A stretch of DNA of 5,505 nt from Cytophagales bacterium (lineage in GTDB: Bacteria; Bacteroidota; Bacteroidia; Cytophagales; Cyclobacteriaceae). This document shows, piece by piece, positions 1 to 5,505 of this stretch (its first letter is position 1; each line of letters opens with the position of its first letter). Below the pieces are notes generated by a model, which was given only the letters and a program-made list of their open reading frames with translations, was not told where the DNA came from and did no database searches. The translations under genes and the position numbers were made by a program. The DNA lies in assembly GCA_029262935.1 (NCBI GenBank), contig JAJCYK010000267.1, positions 1-5,505 on the forward strand, read 5' to 3'.

Positions 1-326
1 TCCTCCGCGTTTCCAGGATCATCGGTGGATTCTGCCATAGGCGTTGTTTGAGCGGGGTCAATCCGCCAAGCTTGCAAGGAATTGAAGTATTTCACCTGGC
101 CTTGCGGATCCGTCCATTTTCGACCTTTAAGGTTAAATTGGACATCAACTTCTTGGCCCACTTGCATACCATCCAGCAGGTCACATTTGTCTTGAATTAA
201 CTCGAATTTAATGAATTCCGGATATTGAGGATTCTCAGAATATTCCAGCACGAACTCCCTTTTTCGAAAGGTCTCTTTTACTTGTACCGTATCGCTTAAC
301 TCCAGTATTTTTCCCTTTATGTTCAT
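1..326 (-). CDS. DUF3127-type small protein, C-terminus cut by window edge
   Basis: The frame reads on the minus strand from ATG at 326-324 and is still open after 108 codons at the window edge, so the C-terminus is missing. Visible landmarks are a basic KRE stretch near residues 22-24, QDKCDLLDG at 45-53, VGQEVDVQFNLKGRKW at 56-71 and KYFNSLQAWRI at 79-89. This order (QDKC.LLD, then G..V.V..NL.GR.W, then YFNS...W.I) is what I know as DUF3127, a family of roughly 100-130 residues found in Bacteroidota, with no established function. The alternating hydrophobic pattern suggests a small beta-barrel, perhaps OB-like; that is inference. After residue 90 the chain turns acidic and low in complexity (TPMAESTDDPGNAE), probably a disordered tail. 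There is no signal peptide, so it should be cytoplasmic. It is divergent from the long gene starting at 354, only 27 bp away. I am fairly sure of the family and cannot give a function. Confidence 0.82.
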   Translation of the reverse strand, partial: MNIKGKILELSDTVQVKETFRKREFVLEYSENPQYPEFIKFELIQDKCDLLDGMQVGQEVDVQFNLKGRKWTDPQGQVKYFNSLQAWRIDPAQTTPMAESTDDPGNAE

Positions 327-346
327 ATTCTCAATTATTAAACGGC

Positions 347-366
347 TATATTTATGCCCAAATTAA
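347..366. promoter_or_regulatory. Possible overlapping divergent -7 elements
   Basis: Bacteroidota sigma-A promoters have a -7 element TAnnTTTG with a TTG about 17-19 bp upstream. TATATTTA at 347-354 (plus) matches seven of eight positions. CAAATTAA at 359-366 reads TTAATTTG on the minus strand, also seven of eight. Neither has a well-spaced TTG. If the plus element is real, transcription would begin near 360, downstream of the ATG at 354, and would favour the next in-frame ATG at 393. The minus element would give a short leader of about 25 nt before the ATG at 326. These are weak matches in AT-rich sequence. Confidence 0.22.
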
Positions 367-2096
367 TTGATCCTAAGTACATAAAAAAATATATGTCCAT
401 TATCCAGGTAAAAAGAACAAGAGCGCAAGAATCTCGAGCCGCCATTGAGCGTTTGTATATCGTAATGCGACACTTGTTCAACCGTGGATATTACAAGCCT
501 TTTGGCGTTTCTGGTACGGCAATTCGACAGGCATTGCTGACTCTAAGCCCTGAAATTTATGGCAGCATTACAGATCCAGACAAGGTAGAGCTTGATGGCT
601 TGCTTTATGTAATGGAACGCTTACCCAAAGGCATAGAAGAATGTCGTTTTGTAAAGTTAACATCAGAGGAAGGTTATGGAGGTTCTAATTTCGATGTGAT
701 CATTCCGGCTAAAAGGAGGCGGCATTGTTATCGAATTGATGAAGAACAGATGTTCATCGAGATCACTCGCGGTCGATCCGAAATCTACGATATTCTTACT
801 CATTTGACCTTCCTGTATATTGAAGCGGAGAAGATAAAGAATCGGGCTCTAGATGAAAAAGGAAACAAGACTCGGGAATGGGTAAAGATGGAGAAAGTGG
901 TGGAAGGAGGAGTAGCCATTGATGCCGCTAACAGAGAATTGGCCTTTAGTTATTTAAGCACCATTCTAGGCAGGACTTTTGAAGAAACGGAGCAGACATA
1001 CGACCGGTTTCAAGGAAGCGATTTGCACCATGGATTGTTTCATGTAGTGTACTGGTTGGGCAAAATTGCCTTGGAAGAATCTCTGGAAGAAAGAGACCGG
1101 AGCATCAGTTTTACCGCTACACTTCGGGAAAGGATCGGTCATCACATCTACGGGGACCGATGGGCGCGTCAAATTAAGGACTATCTGCATAGCAATGATC
1201 TTATAGAGCAACCACTGCACGTGATAAGTGCTAACTTGCACAGTGTATTAAATAGCATTTATGCTTACCCTGCTTTAAAAAAGATGCCGGGTGGCTGGAA
1301 GACTATTGAACACACTGCCCTAGAATTGAGTAAACCCCAACATGCGGCTTGGAATGATAAAGTACGGGCCTATGCCGGTGAAAACGGAGTAAAGTATTTG
1401 GACGACCCTTCGGGAACTAACATTTCCGTGCAGATTATTAATACAGCTGCCTGGGACCTCAAAAAGCTAGCCCCGGAGTTAGCTCTGAACGAAGACTACC
1501 TACAAAAAGAAAAACCTGTTATTATCGTACTCGATTACGCCTTTGGTGAACAGGCGTATGAAATAATGGATGAACTTTTAAGACCCGTTGAAGTAGGCTC
1601 CGATCAAATCCCTCTGTCCATTAGCTCCATTTCCATTATGGGCAAGGCCGGTATCCTTAGTGGTGGCAAGGGAGATATCATGGTTCCCAACGCACACATA
1701 TACGAAGGAACAGCCGACAATTACCCTTTTGACAATGCCTTGTCTGTGGAAGACTTCAAAGAAGTTGGGCTTCAAGTATATGAGGGGCCCATGATTACGG
1801 TTTTGGGTACCTCTTTACAGAATAAAAATATTCTGCATTATTTCCGTAATAGCAGTTGGAAATGCATTGGGCTGGAAATGGAAGGAGCTCATTACCAAAA
1901 AGCCATCCAAGCTGCCACCCGCATCCGTAAGAGTATTAGTGAAAATACCATCTTAAGGTATGCCTACTATGCATCGGACAACCCGCTGGTTACAGGCTCT
2001 ACACTGGCATCGGGTAGCCTGGGGGCAGTTGGTGTGAAACCCACTTATTTGATCACCTTAAAACTGCTTGAGAAAATCCTACAAGGCAACCTATGA
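354..2096 (+). CDS. Nucleoside phosphorylase-like protein with a large unknown N-terminal region (DUF6909-type)
   Basis: This 580-residue protein has no signal peptide or membrane segment and should be cytoplasmic. The front part, about residues 1-380, is mostly helical, with a conserved-looking basic/acidic stretch at 120-150 (AKRRRHCYRIDEEQ, then EITRGRSEIYD). I do not recognise a catalytic domain there. The C-terminal part, from about residue 388, looks like the PNP/UDP phosphorylase fold: a buried strand PVIIVLDYAFGE at 388-399, a glycine-rich IMGKAGILSGGKGDIMVPN at 428-446, GLEMEGAHY at 506-514 and YASDNPL at 539-545. In nucleoside phosphorylases and MTA/SAH nucleosidases the ME pair contacts ribose and the Asp of the SD pair contacts the base; M509-E510 and S541-D542 are good candidates. 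A base-ribose cleaving activity is thus inferred, with substrate unknown; AMP nucleosidase is a distant architectural analogue. I associate the whole-length family with the label DUF6909 in Bacteroidota, from memory. ATG at 393 (residue 14) is a serious alternative start: it has an A-rich lead-in and relieves the tight divergent spacing. The end overlaps the oxidoreductase gene by 4 bp. Confidence 0.85.
   Translation: MPKLIDPKYIKKYMSIIQVKRTRAQESRAAIERLYIVMRHLFNRGYYKPFGVSGTAIRQALLTLSPEIYGSITDPDKVELDGLLYVMERLPKGIEECRFVKLTSEEGYGGSNFDVIIPAKRRRHCYRIDEEQMFIEITRGRSEIYDILTHLTFLYIEAEKIKNRALDEKGNKTREWVKMEKVVEGGVAIDAANRELAFSYLSTILGRTFEETEQTYDRFQGSDLHHGLFHVVYWLGKIALEESLEERDRSISFTATLRERIGHHIYGDRWARQIKDYLHSNDLIEQPLHVISANLHSVLNSIYAYPALKKMPGGWKTIEHTALELSKPQHAAWNDKVRAYAGENGVKYLDDPSGTNISVQIINTAAWDLKKLAPELALNEDYLQKEKPVIIVLDYAFGEQAYEIMDELLRPVEVGSDQIPLSISSISIMGKAGILSGGKGDIMVPNAHIYEGTADNYPFDNALSVEDFKEVGLQVYEGPMITVLGTSLQNKNILHYFRNSSWKCIGLEMEGAHYQKAIQAATRIRKSISENTILRYAYYASDNPLVTGSTLASGSLGAVGVKPTYLITLKLLEKILQGNL
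2093..2096 (+). promoter_or_regulatory. ATGA stop-start overlap, translational coupling site
   Basis: The start codon of the oxidoreductase gene (2093-2095) and the TGA stop of the nucleosidase-like gene (2094-2096) share two bases. This arrangement usually means ribosome re-initiation and a shared mRNA. The sequence just before it (ACAAGGCAACCT) contains AAGG, at most a weak ribosome site, which fits coupling as the main route to translation. Confidence 0.8.
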
Positions 2097-2668
2097 GAAT
2101 CCTGCTGATACAGGCTCACCCAGACAAAGAGAGTTTTAATCATGCTCTGGGACAAGCCTATCTTAAAGGTGCCAAATCTTCCAACGCCGAGGTGAAGGTA
2201 TTAGTAATTCATGATTTACAGTTTAACCCCGTACTAAAACACGGCTATAATCAAAGAACGGAGCTAGAGCCAGATCTAGTTCAAGCCCAAGAATGGATAA
2301 CCTGGGCGGACCATTTGGTATTGGTCTATCCAACCTGGTGGGGTTCAGTACCTGCTTATTTTAAAGGGTTTATTGATAGAGTTTTTTTACCAGGCTTTGC
2401 TTTTAAAAAGCACGAAAGCGGCCCCTGGTGGGACAAGCTGCTGTCCGGTAAATCCGCTAGGCTTATCACTACTCTAGATACACCAGGCTGGTATTTTAGA
2501 ATATTTTTTGGCAATGCAGGACATAAAGTGATGAAAAAAATGGTGTTGAACTTTACTGGAATTAAACCAGTTAGAATCACTCATATTGCCCCTGTAAGGC
2601 ATTCCAGCGCCTCCTGGCGCAGTAAATGGCTGACAAAAGTAGAGCGTTTAGGGCAACGACAGTCCTAA
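2093..2668 (+). CDS. NAD(P)H-dependent quinone oxidoreductase, flavodoxin-like fold
   Basis: The 191-residue product fits the Flavodoxin_2 family (NQO1/MdaB/KefF-type), soluble flavoenzymes of about 180-270 residues that pass two electrons from NAD(P)H to quinones or similar acceptors. The first strand and phosphate-binding loop are MRILLIQAHPDKESFN (1-16). The flavin-binding core is LVLVYPTWWGSVPAYFKG at 75-92, followed by DRVFLPGFAF at 95-104; the order P.WW..PA..KG..DRV....GFAF is the family hallmark. SARLITTLDTPGWYF at 121-135 matches the later strand and loop contacting the flavin. There is no signal peptide. Whether FMN or FAD is bound, and which acceptor is used, cannot be read here. 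Its ATG lies inside the stop of the upstream gene (ATGA, 2093-2096), so translation is probably coupled and the two proteins are likely used together. No convincing intrinsic terminator follows the stop. Confidence 0.93.
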   Translation: MRILLIQAHPDKESFNHALGQAYLKGAKSSNAEVKVLVIHDLQFNPVLKHGYNQRTELEPDLVQAQEWITWADHLVLVYPTWWGSVPAYFKGFIDRVFLPGFAFKKHESGPWWDKLLSGKSARLITTLDTPGWYFRIFFGNAGHKVMKKMVLNFTGIKPVRITHIAPVRHSSASWRSKWLTKVERLGQRQS

Positions 2669-2776
2669 TGCGTCTTTAGAAACCTCCTTTAAAATCAACT
2701 CTCTGAGTATCTCCGTTCCTTGCACATGTAAGGTCTTGAAAAAAGTACAATATATTAAAACGTGAAATATTATCAT
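2648..2776 (-). CDS. Doubtful 42-residue small ORF, convergent with the oxidoreductase gene
   Basis: On the minus strand an ATG at 2776-2774 opens a frame of 42 codons ending in TAA at 2650-2648; an in-frame stop lies shortly upstream of the ATG. The product has two unlike halves. The first 13 or so residues (MIIFHVLIYCTFF) are what random AT-rich DNA often encodes. The rest looks protein-like: TLHVQGTEILRELILKEVSK, then DALGLSLP, an amphipathic helix pattern with a sensible mix of charges. It overlaps the last 21 bp of the oxidoreductase gene tail to tail. It could be a small gene, the decayed C-terminus of a lost gene, or chance. I recognise no family and there is no strong ribosome site. 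Confidence 0.2.
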   Translation of the reverse strand: MIIFHVLIYCTFFKTLHVQGTEILRELILKEVSKDALGLSLP

Positions 2777-2844
2777 ATTGGTACCTGAAATTTATCATTT
2801 TGGGATTAACAGGGTAGTTTAGTAAGTTTTACAATCATCCATAC

Positions 2845-2859
2845 ATCTGATTTTCAGAT
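2845..2859. repeat. Perfect 6-bp inverted repeat with 3-bp centre
   Basis: ATCTGA (2845-2850) and TCAGAT (2854-2859) are exact inverted copies around TTT. After one mismatch (2844/2860) the pairing resumes for three more bases on each side (2841-2843 with 2861-2863). The stem is too AT-rich, and no T-run follows directly, so it is a poor terminator. A regulator binding site for the downstream operon is possible, as is chance. Confidence 0.4.
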
Positions 2860-2922
2860 ATATAGATATATAAAGTCATTTTTGGCACACTTCCTGTTGA
2901 TCTAGTTGTAAATTTTTTCAAT

Positions 2923-2971
2923 TCTAATGTCGATTATAGTTGATATTAGATTAATTATATTTTTTAATCTA
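2923..2971 (+). promoter_or_regulatory. Two overlapping, mutually exclusive hairpins in the DUF1800 leader
   Basis: As plus-strand RNA, 2923-2932 (TCTAATGTCG) can pair with 2941-2950 (TTGATATTAGA spans 2940-2950) over 10-11 bp, including two G-U pairs, with a 6-8 nt loop. TAGATTAA (2947-2954) is also a perfect inverted repeat of TTAATCTA (2964-2971), 8 bp with a 9-nt loop. The bases 2947-2950 are needed by both, so only one hairpin can form at a time. Eight T residues follow at 2981-2988, and the DUF1800 start lies 60 nt after the second stem. This resembles an attenuator layout, but all stems are AT-rich and the role is inferred. Alternatively the second repeat is a DNA operator. Confidence 0.3.
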
Positions 2972-3030
2972 TTTGGTTCATTTTTTTTCACAAAGATCAT
3001 TTGAACTAAATAGGACAACCGGATAATACT

Positions 3031-4596
3031 ATGGCTTCACTAAATCCTATTAATGGAACCCTAGGTAGAAGAAGAGCGGCTCAATTACTTCGTCGTTCCA
3101 CCTTTGGGCCTACTAGGCAAGATATAGATCTGTTTGCTACTCGTACTGCGGATCAAGCTATTGCGGAGTTGTTTCAAGCAGTAGCAGTACCTACACCTCC
3201 CACAGATTACGACTCCTTTAAGGAATGGTGGTTGGAGCAAATGTTGGGCTCTGGACGTTCTGCAGTAGAAAAAATGACGTTCTTTTTCCATACGCATTTT
3301 ACCGCTAAAGAAGAGGTCGTTGGAAATAATCAAGCCCTGTGTCATCAAAACGAACTTTTTAGGTATTACGCTGCAGGTAACTTCAGAGAACTTACTACGA
3401 AAGTCAGCATGGATAATGCTATGATGATCTTTTTGGATGGAAATGAGAATTCAAGAAATAACGTAAACGAGAATTACGGACGAGAATTATTGGAACTCTA
3501 TACTATAGGGAAAGGACCTCAGATCGGTGACGGTGACTATACCAACTACACAGAACAAGACGTAAAAGAGGCGGCCAGAGTGCTATCGGGATATAATAAC
3601 GATGAAGATTTTTTGACATTGGATCCGATCACAGGACTGCCCACAAGTATTGTAAGAAATGATGGGGGCACTATTGCTAACGCACATGATGCCGAGACCA
3701 AGACATTTAGCGCTGCTTTTCAAAATACCGTCATTGCTCCCAACGCTTTGGTGGGAGAAGATGCTACAGTAGCTGCCACCTTAGATGAGTTGGATCAGTT
3801 AATAACCATGATCTTCAATCAGGACGAGACAGCCCGTCACATTTGTAGAAAGATATACCGGTATTTCATGTACTATGAAATTACCGCAGAAATTGAACAG
3901 GATATAATCGTCCCTTTGGCCAATACCTTCAGAAACGGCAACTACGAAATTTTACCAGTACTTCAACAGCTTCTACGGAGTGAACATTTTTACGATGCGG
4001 ACAACGCTATTGCTGATGATGATAATCATGCAGCAATTATAAAGTCACCGTTGGAGTTGATACTAGGTACCATCAGGTACTTTGGAGTAACCATGCCGGT
4101 ACCTGGAACCCAAGAGTTTTTAGATGCCGTACAAAATGGGATATTAGGACCCATGGTGCTACAAGGATTGACTTTAATGGAGCCCTTTGAAGTGGCCGGG
4201 TACGCAGCTTACCATCACAATCCTGACTTTAACAGACACTGGATGTCACATAATAAGTTGGCGCGTCGTTATGAATACATAGGTCGGATCATGACGAGCA
4301 TGGACGACTTTGGATTCCAATTGGACGCGGTGAGTTTTGTGGAAAATAACATCTCTGATCCTTCAAATGCCCAAGTCATCGTACAAGAATTAGTTGATGA
4401 TCTTTTACCAGAAATAATTACCACAGTCCGATTTGATTACTTTCTAAATGATATCCTATTGGATGGATTATCCATGGCCAACTGGACCACGGAGTGGTTT
4501 GCTTACCAAAGCTCCGGCGACGACTCAGCAGTGAGAACTCAGCTAGAAAATCTATTCAATGCATTAATGCAATCGCCTGAATATCAATTACATTAA
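3031..4596 (+). CDS. DUF1800 family protein
   Basis: The 521-residue product shows the DUF1800 series in order: AAQLLRRSTFGPT at 16-28, the EKMTFFFHTHF block at 80-90, NENYGRELLELYTIG at 146-160, TEQDVKEAARVLSGY at 174-188, ARHICRKIYRYF at 268-279, LQQLLRSEHF at 311-320, IKSPLELILGTIR at 337-349 and the closing LMQSPEYQL at 512-520. Length is within the family's usual range. The function is not established; genes of this family commonly sit next to a DUF1501 gene, as here (16 bp downstream), so a shared complex or pathway is likely. The late segment that in many members reads PP.V.GW is divergent here (MEPFEVAGYAAY, 383-394). There is no signal peptide, and an in-frame TAA at 3007-3009 rules out an upstream ATG extension, so ATG 3031 is the start. 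Its ribosome site is not obvious, as is usual for the phylum. Confidence 0.95.
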   Translation: MASLNPINGTLGRRRAAQLLRRSTFGPTRQDIDLFATRTADQAIAELFQAVAVPTPPTDYDSFKEWWLEQMLGSGRSAVEKMTFFFHTHFTAKEEVVGNNQALCHQNELFRYYAAGNFRELTTKVSMDNAMMIFLDGNENSRNNVNENYGRELLELYTIGKGPQIGDGDYTNYTEQDVKEAARVLSGYNNDEDFLTLDPITGLPTSIVRNDGGTIANAHDAETKTFSAAFQNTVIAPNALVGEDATVAATLDELDQLITMIFNQDETARHICRKIYRYFMYYEITAEIEQDIIVPLANTFRNGNYEILPVLQQLLRSEHFYDADNAIADDDNHAAIIKSPLELILGTIRYFGVTMPVPGTQEFLDAVQNGILGPMVLQGLTLMEPFEVAGYAAYHHNPDFNRHWMSHNKLARRYEYIGRIMTSMDDFGFQLDAVSFVENNISDPSNAQVIVQELVDDLLPEIITTVRFDYFLNDILLDGLSMANWTTEWFAYQSSGDDSAVRTQLENLFNALMQSPEYQLH

Positions 4597-4612
4597 TTTT
4601 AAAAAGACAGCT

Positions 4613-5505
4613 ATGAGACGTAGAGGTTTCCTAAAGAAAATACCAGTAGCAGCTTCAGCACCATTTGTGTTAAATGGAATTCCGTTGGGAGTTCTTGGCA
4701 ATGGTCAATTACAACAAGTCGCAGCTGCTAGTGGCAATGATAAAGTCTTGGTGCTGATTCAGCTTCATGGCGGTAACGATGGTCTTAATGCAGTAATACC
4801 TATAGATCAATACGCACAATATTTCAATATTAGACCCAACATCGCAATTCCAGAAGATGGTAGTCGAGGTTACATTCCCCTGGATAGTACTTTGGATGTT
4901 GCAGATCAAGTGGGCCTTCACCCAGATATGATTGGGACTAAGACTTTATACGACCAAGGTAAAGCCGCTATTGTACAGGGTGTTTCTTATGAAAACCACA
5001 ACGGATCGCACTTTCGAGGAAGAGATATTATGTTTATGGGTGGTGATTATGACGACTACCTGGGATCCGGTTGGATGGGAAGATACTTAAGTCACTGTTA
5101 CCCCGATTATCCCGATGCGTATCCTACTACGGAAATGCCCGACCCCTTAGGGTTAGAACTGGGAACTACTGTTTCCTTGGGATTTCATCAAGAAAACGGT
5201 ATTCCGGTAGCGATTGCAGCCAATGATCCTGAAGGGTTTTTTGACTTGATCAATAGCACTGGAGGTTTGCCTCCTGAATCTGTGATTAATACTCACTATG
5301 GACAGGAGCTACAATGGATAATGGATATTGAAGCCAATTCCAATACGTATGCAGATCGATTAAAAGAAGTATACGAGAATGGTTCTAACGCAGCTAGTGT
5401 TACCTATCCAGATGTTTATCCGCTTTCCGCTAATCGATTGGGCAATCCACTCACACCTCAGTTGAGACTTATCGCCAGGATGTTAAGTGGAGGATCCAAA
5501 ACGAA
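4613..5505 (+). CDS. DUF1501 family protein with Tat signal, C-terminus cut by window edge
   Basis: The frame is open from ATG 4613 for 297 codons to the edge; members usually have about 400-500 or more residues, so perhaps a third or more is missing. The N-terminus RRRGFLKK (2-9) carries a twin-arginine motif (R3-R4-x-F6-L7-K8), followed by a moderately hydrophobic stretch to about residue 29 and an AAAS segment at 37-40 that could lie near the cleavage site; export of the folded protein by Tat is likely. The family signature LVLIQLHGGNDGLNAVIP is at 46-63, and ENHNGSHFRGRDIM at 127-140 supplies the conserved histidines H129 and H133. From memory, DUF1501 is grouped with the alkaline phosphatase/sulfatase superfamily, which would make D56 a metal-ligand candidate; the substrate is unknown. 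It follows the DUF1800 gene after 16 bp with an A-rich lead-in (AAAAAGACAGCT) and no room for a promoter or terminator, so the two are co-transcribed. Confidence 0.94.
   Translation, partial: MRRRGFLKKIPVAASAPFVLNGIPLGVLGNGQLQQVAAASGNDKVLVLIQLHGGNDGLNAVIPIDQYAQYFNIRPNIAIPEDGSRGYIPLDSTLDVADQVGLHPDMIGTKTLYDQGKAAIVQGVSYENHNGSHFRGRDIMFMGGDYDDYLGSGWMGRYLSHCYPDYPDAYPTTEMPDPLGLELGTTVSLGFHQENGIPVAIAANDPEGFFDLINSTGGLPPESVINTHYGQELQWIMDIEANSNTYADRLKEVYENGSNAASVTYPDVYPLSANRLGNPLTPQLRLIARMLSGGSKT

Larger units (their letters stand above)
2669..3030. other. AT-rich intergenic region before the DUF1800/DUF1501 operon
   Basis: Apart from the doubtful minus-strand ORF at its left end, this 362-bp gap holds no gene I can support. 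It should contain the promoter and leader of the DUF1800 gene. I found no clean match to TTG-N17-19-TAnnTTTG. The best -7-like octamers are TCTATTTG at 2968-2975, TATATTTT at 2956-2963 and TAAATTTT at 2909-2916, none with a correctly spaced TTG. It also carries the palindrome at 2845-2859, the paired hairpins at 2923-2971 and a run of eight T at 2981-2988. Confidence 0.7.

Noticed and set aside
966..1241. Minus-strand frame of 91 codons inside the nucleosidase-like gene
   Set aside because: It lies wholly inside a well-supported gene, has no family motif and a composition typical of an antisense shadow.
1578..1775. Minus-strand frame of 65 codons
   Set aside because: It is antisense to the glycine-rich core of the nucleosidase-like domain, with no independent support.
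2356..2580. Minus-strand frame of 74 codons
   Set aside because: It is antisense to the flavin-binding region of the oxidoreductase, and no recognisable protein pattern is present.
2719..2732. CTTGCA/TGTAAG hairpin as a terminator for the oxidoreductase operon
   Set aside because: The six paired positions include a G-U pair and leave a 2-nt loop, and no T-run follows, so it is not a credible intrinsic terminator.
3085..3348. Minus-strand frame of 87 codons
   Set aside because: It is antisense to conserved DUF1800 blocks; the many Cys and Arg residues are typical of a shadow frame.
4597..4612. Separate promoter for the DUF1501 gene
   Set aside because: The 16-bp gap is too short and shows no TAnnTTTG-like element.
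4709..4921. Minus-strand frame of 70 codons
   Set aside because: It is antisense to the DUF1501 signature region and has no family pattern.

Overview
The window looks like chromosomal DNA of a member of the Bacteroidota. It is moderately AT-rich, the starts are preceded by A-rich stretches rather than Shine-Dalgarno sites, and two genes at the left belong to families I know only from that phylum (a DUF3127-type small protein and a long protein of the kind labelled DUF6909). I see no mobile element, RNA gene, CRISPR array or sign of recent transfer. Finer placement (Flavobacteriia or a relative) is a guess.

Layout. Positions 1-326 (minus) hold the first 108 codons of a DUF3127-type gene that runs off the left edge. 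Only 27 bp away, and divergent, starts a 580-codon gene (354-2096). Its last third carries the motifs of a nucleoside phosphorylase/nucleosidase fold, and the front two thirds is an unrecognised, mostly helical region. Its stop overlaps by 4 bp (ATGA) the start of a 191-codon flavodoxin-fold NAD(P)H:quinone oxidoreductase (2093-2668), so these two form a translationally coupled pair.

A 362-bp AT-rich gap (2669-3030) follows. It holds a small minus-strand ORF of doubtful status that converges on the oxidoreductase gene, a 15-bp palindrome, and two overlapping, mutually exclusive hairpins just before the next gene. After the gap comes the well-known but functionally obscure pair DUF1800 (3031-4596) and DUF1501 (4613 to the right edge, incomplete), 16 bp apart and surely one transcript. 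The DUF1501 protein has a twin-arginine signal. The DUF1800 protein has none, and cannot gain one by moving the start upstream because of an in-frame stop.

How the genes may work together: the DUF1800/DUF1501 pair probably acts as one module, with at least the DUF1501 part exported in folded form. The nucleosidase-like protein and the oxidoreductase probably share a cytoplasmic role, but the substrate cannot be read from the sequence. The best leads are the uncharacterised nucleosidase-like fusion with its coupled redox partner, the export asymmetry in the DUF1800/DUF1501 pair, and the switch-like leader in front of that pair.
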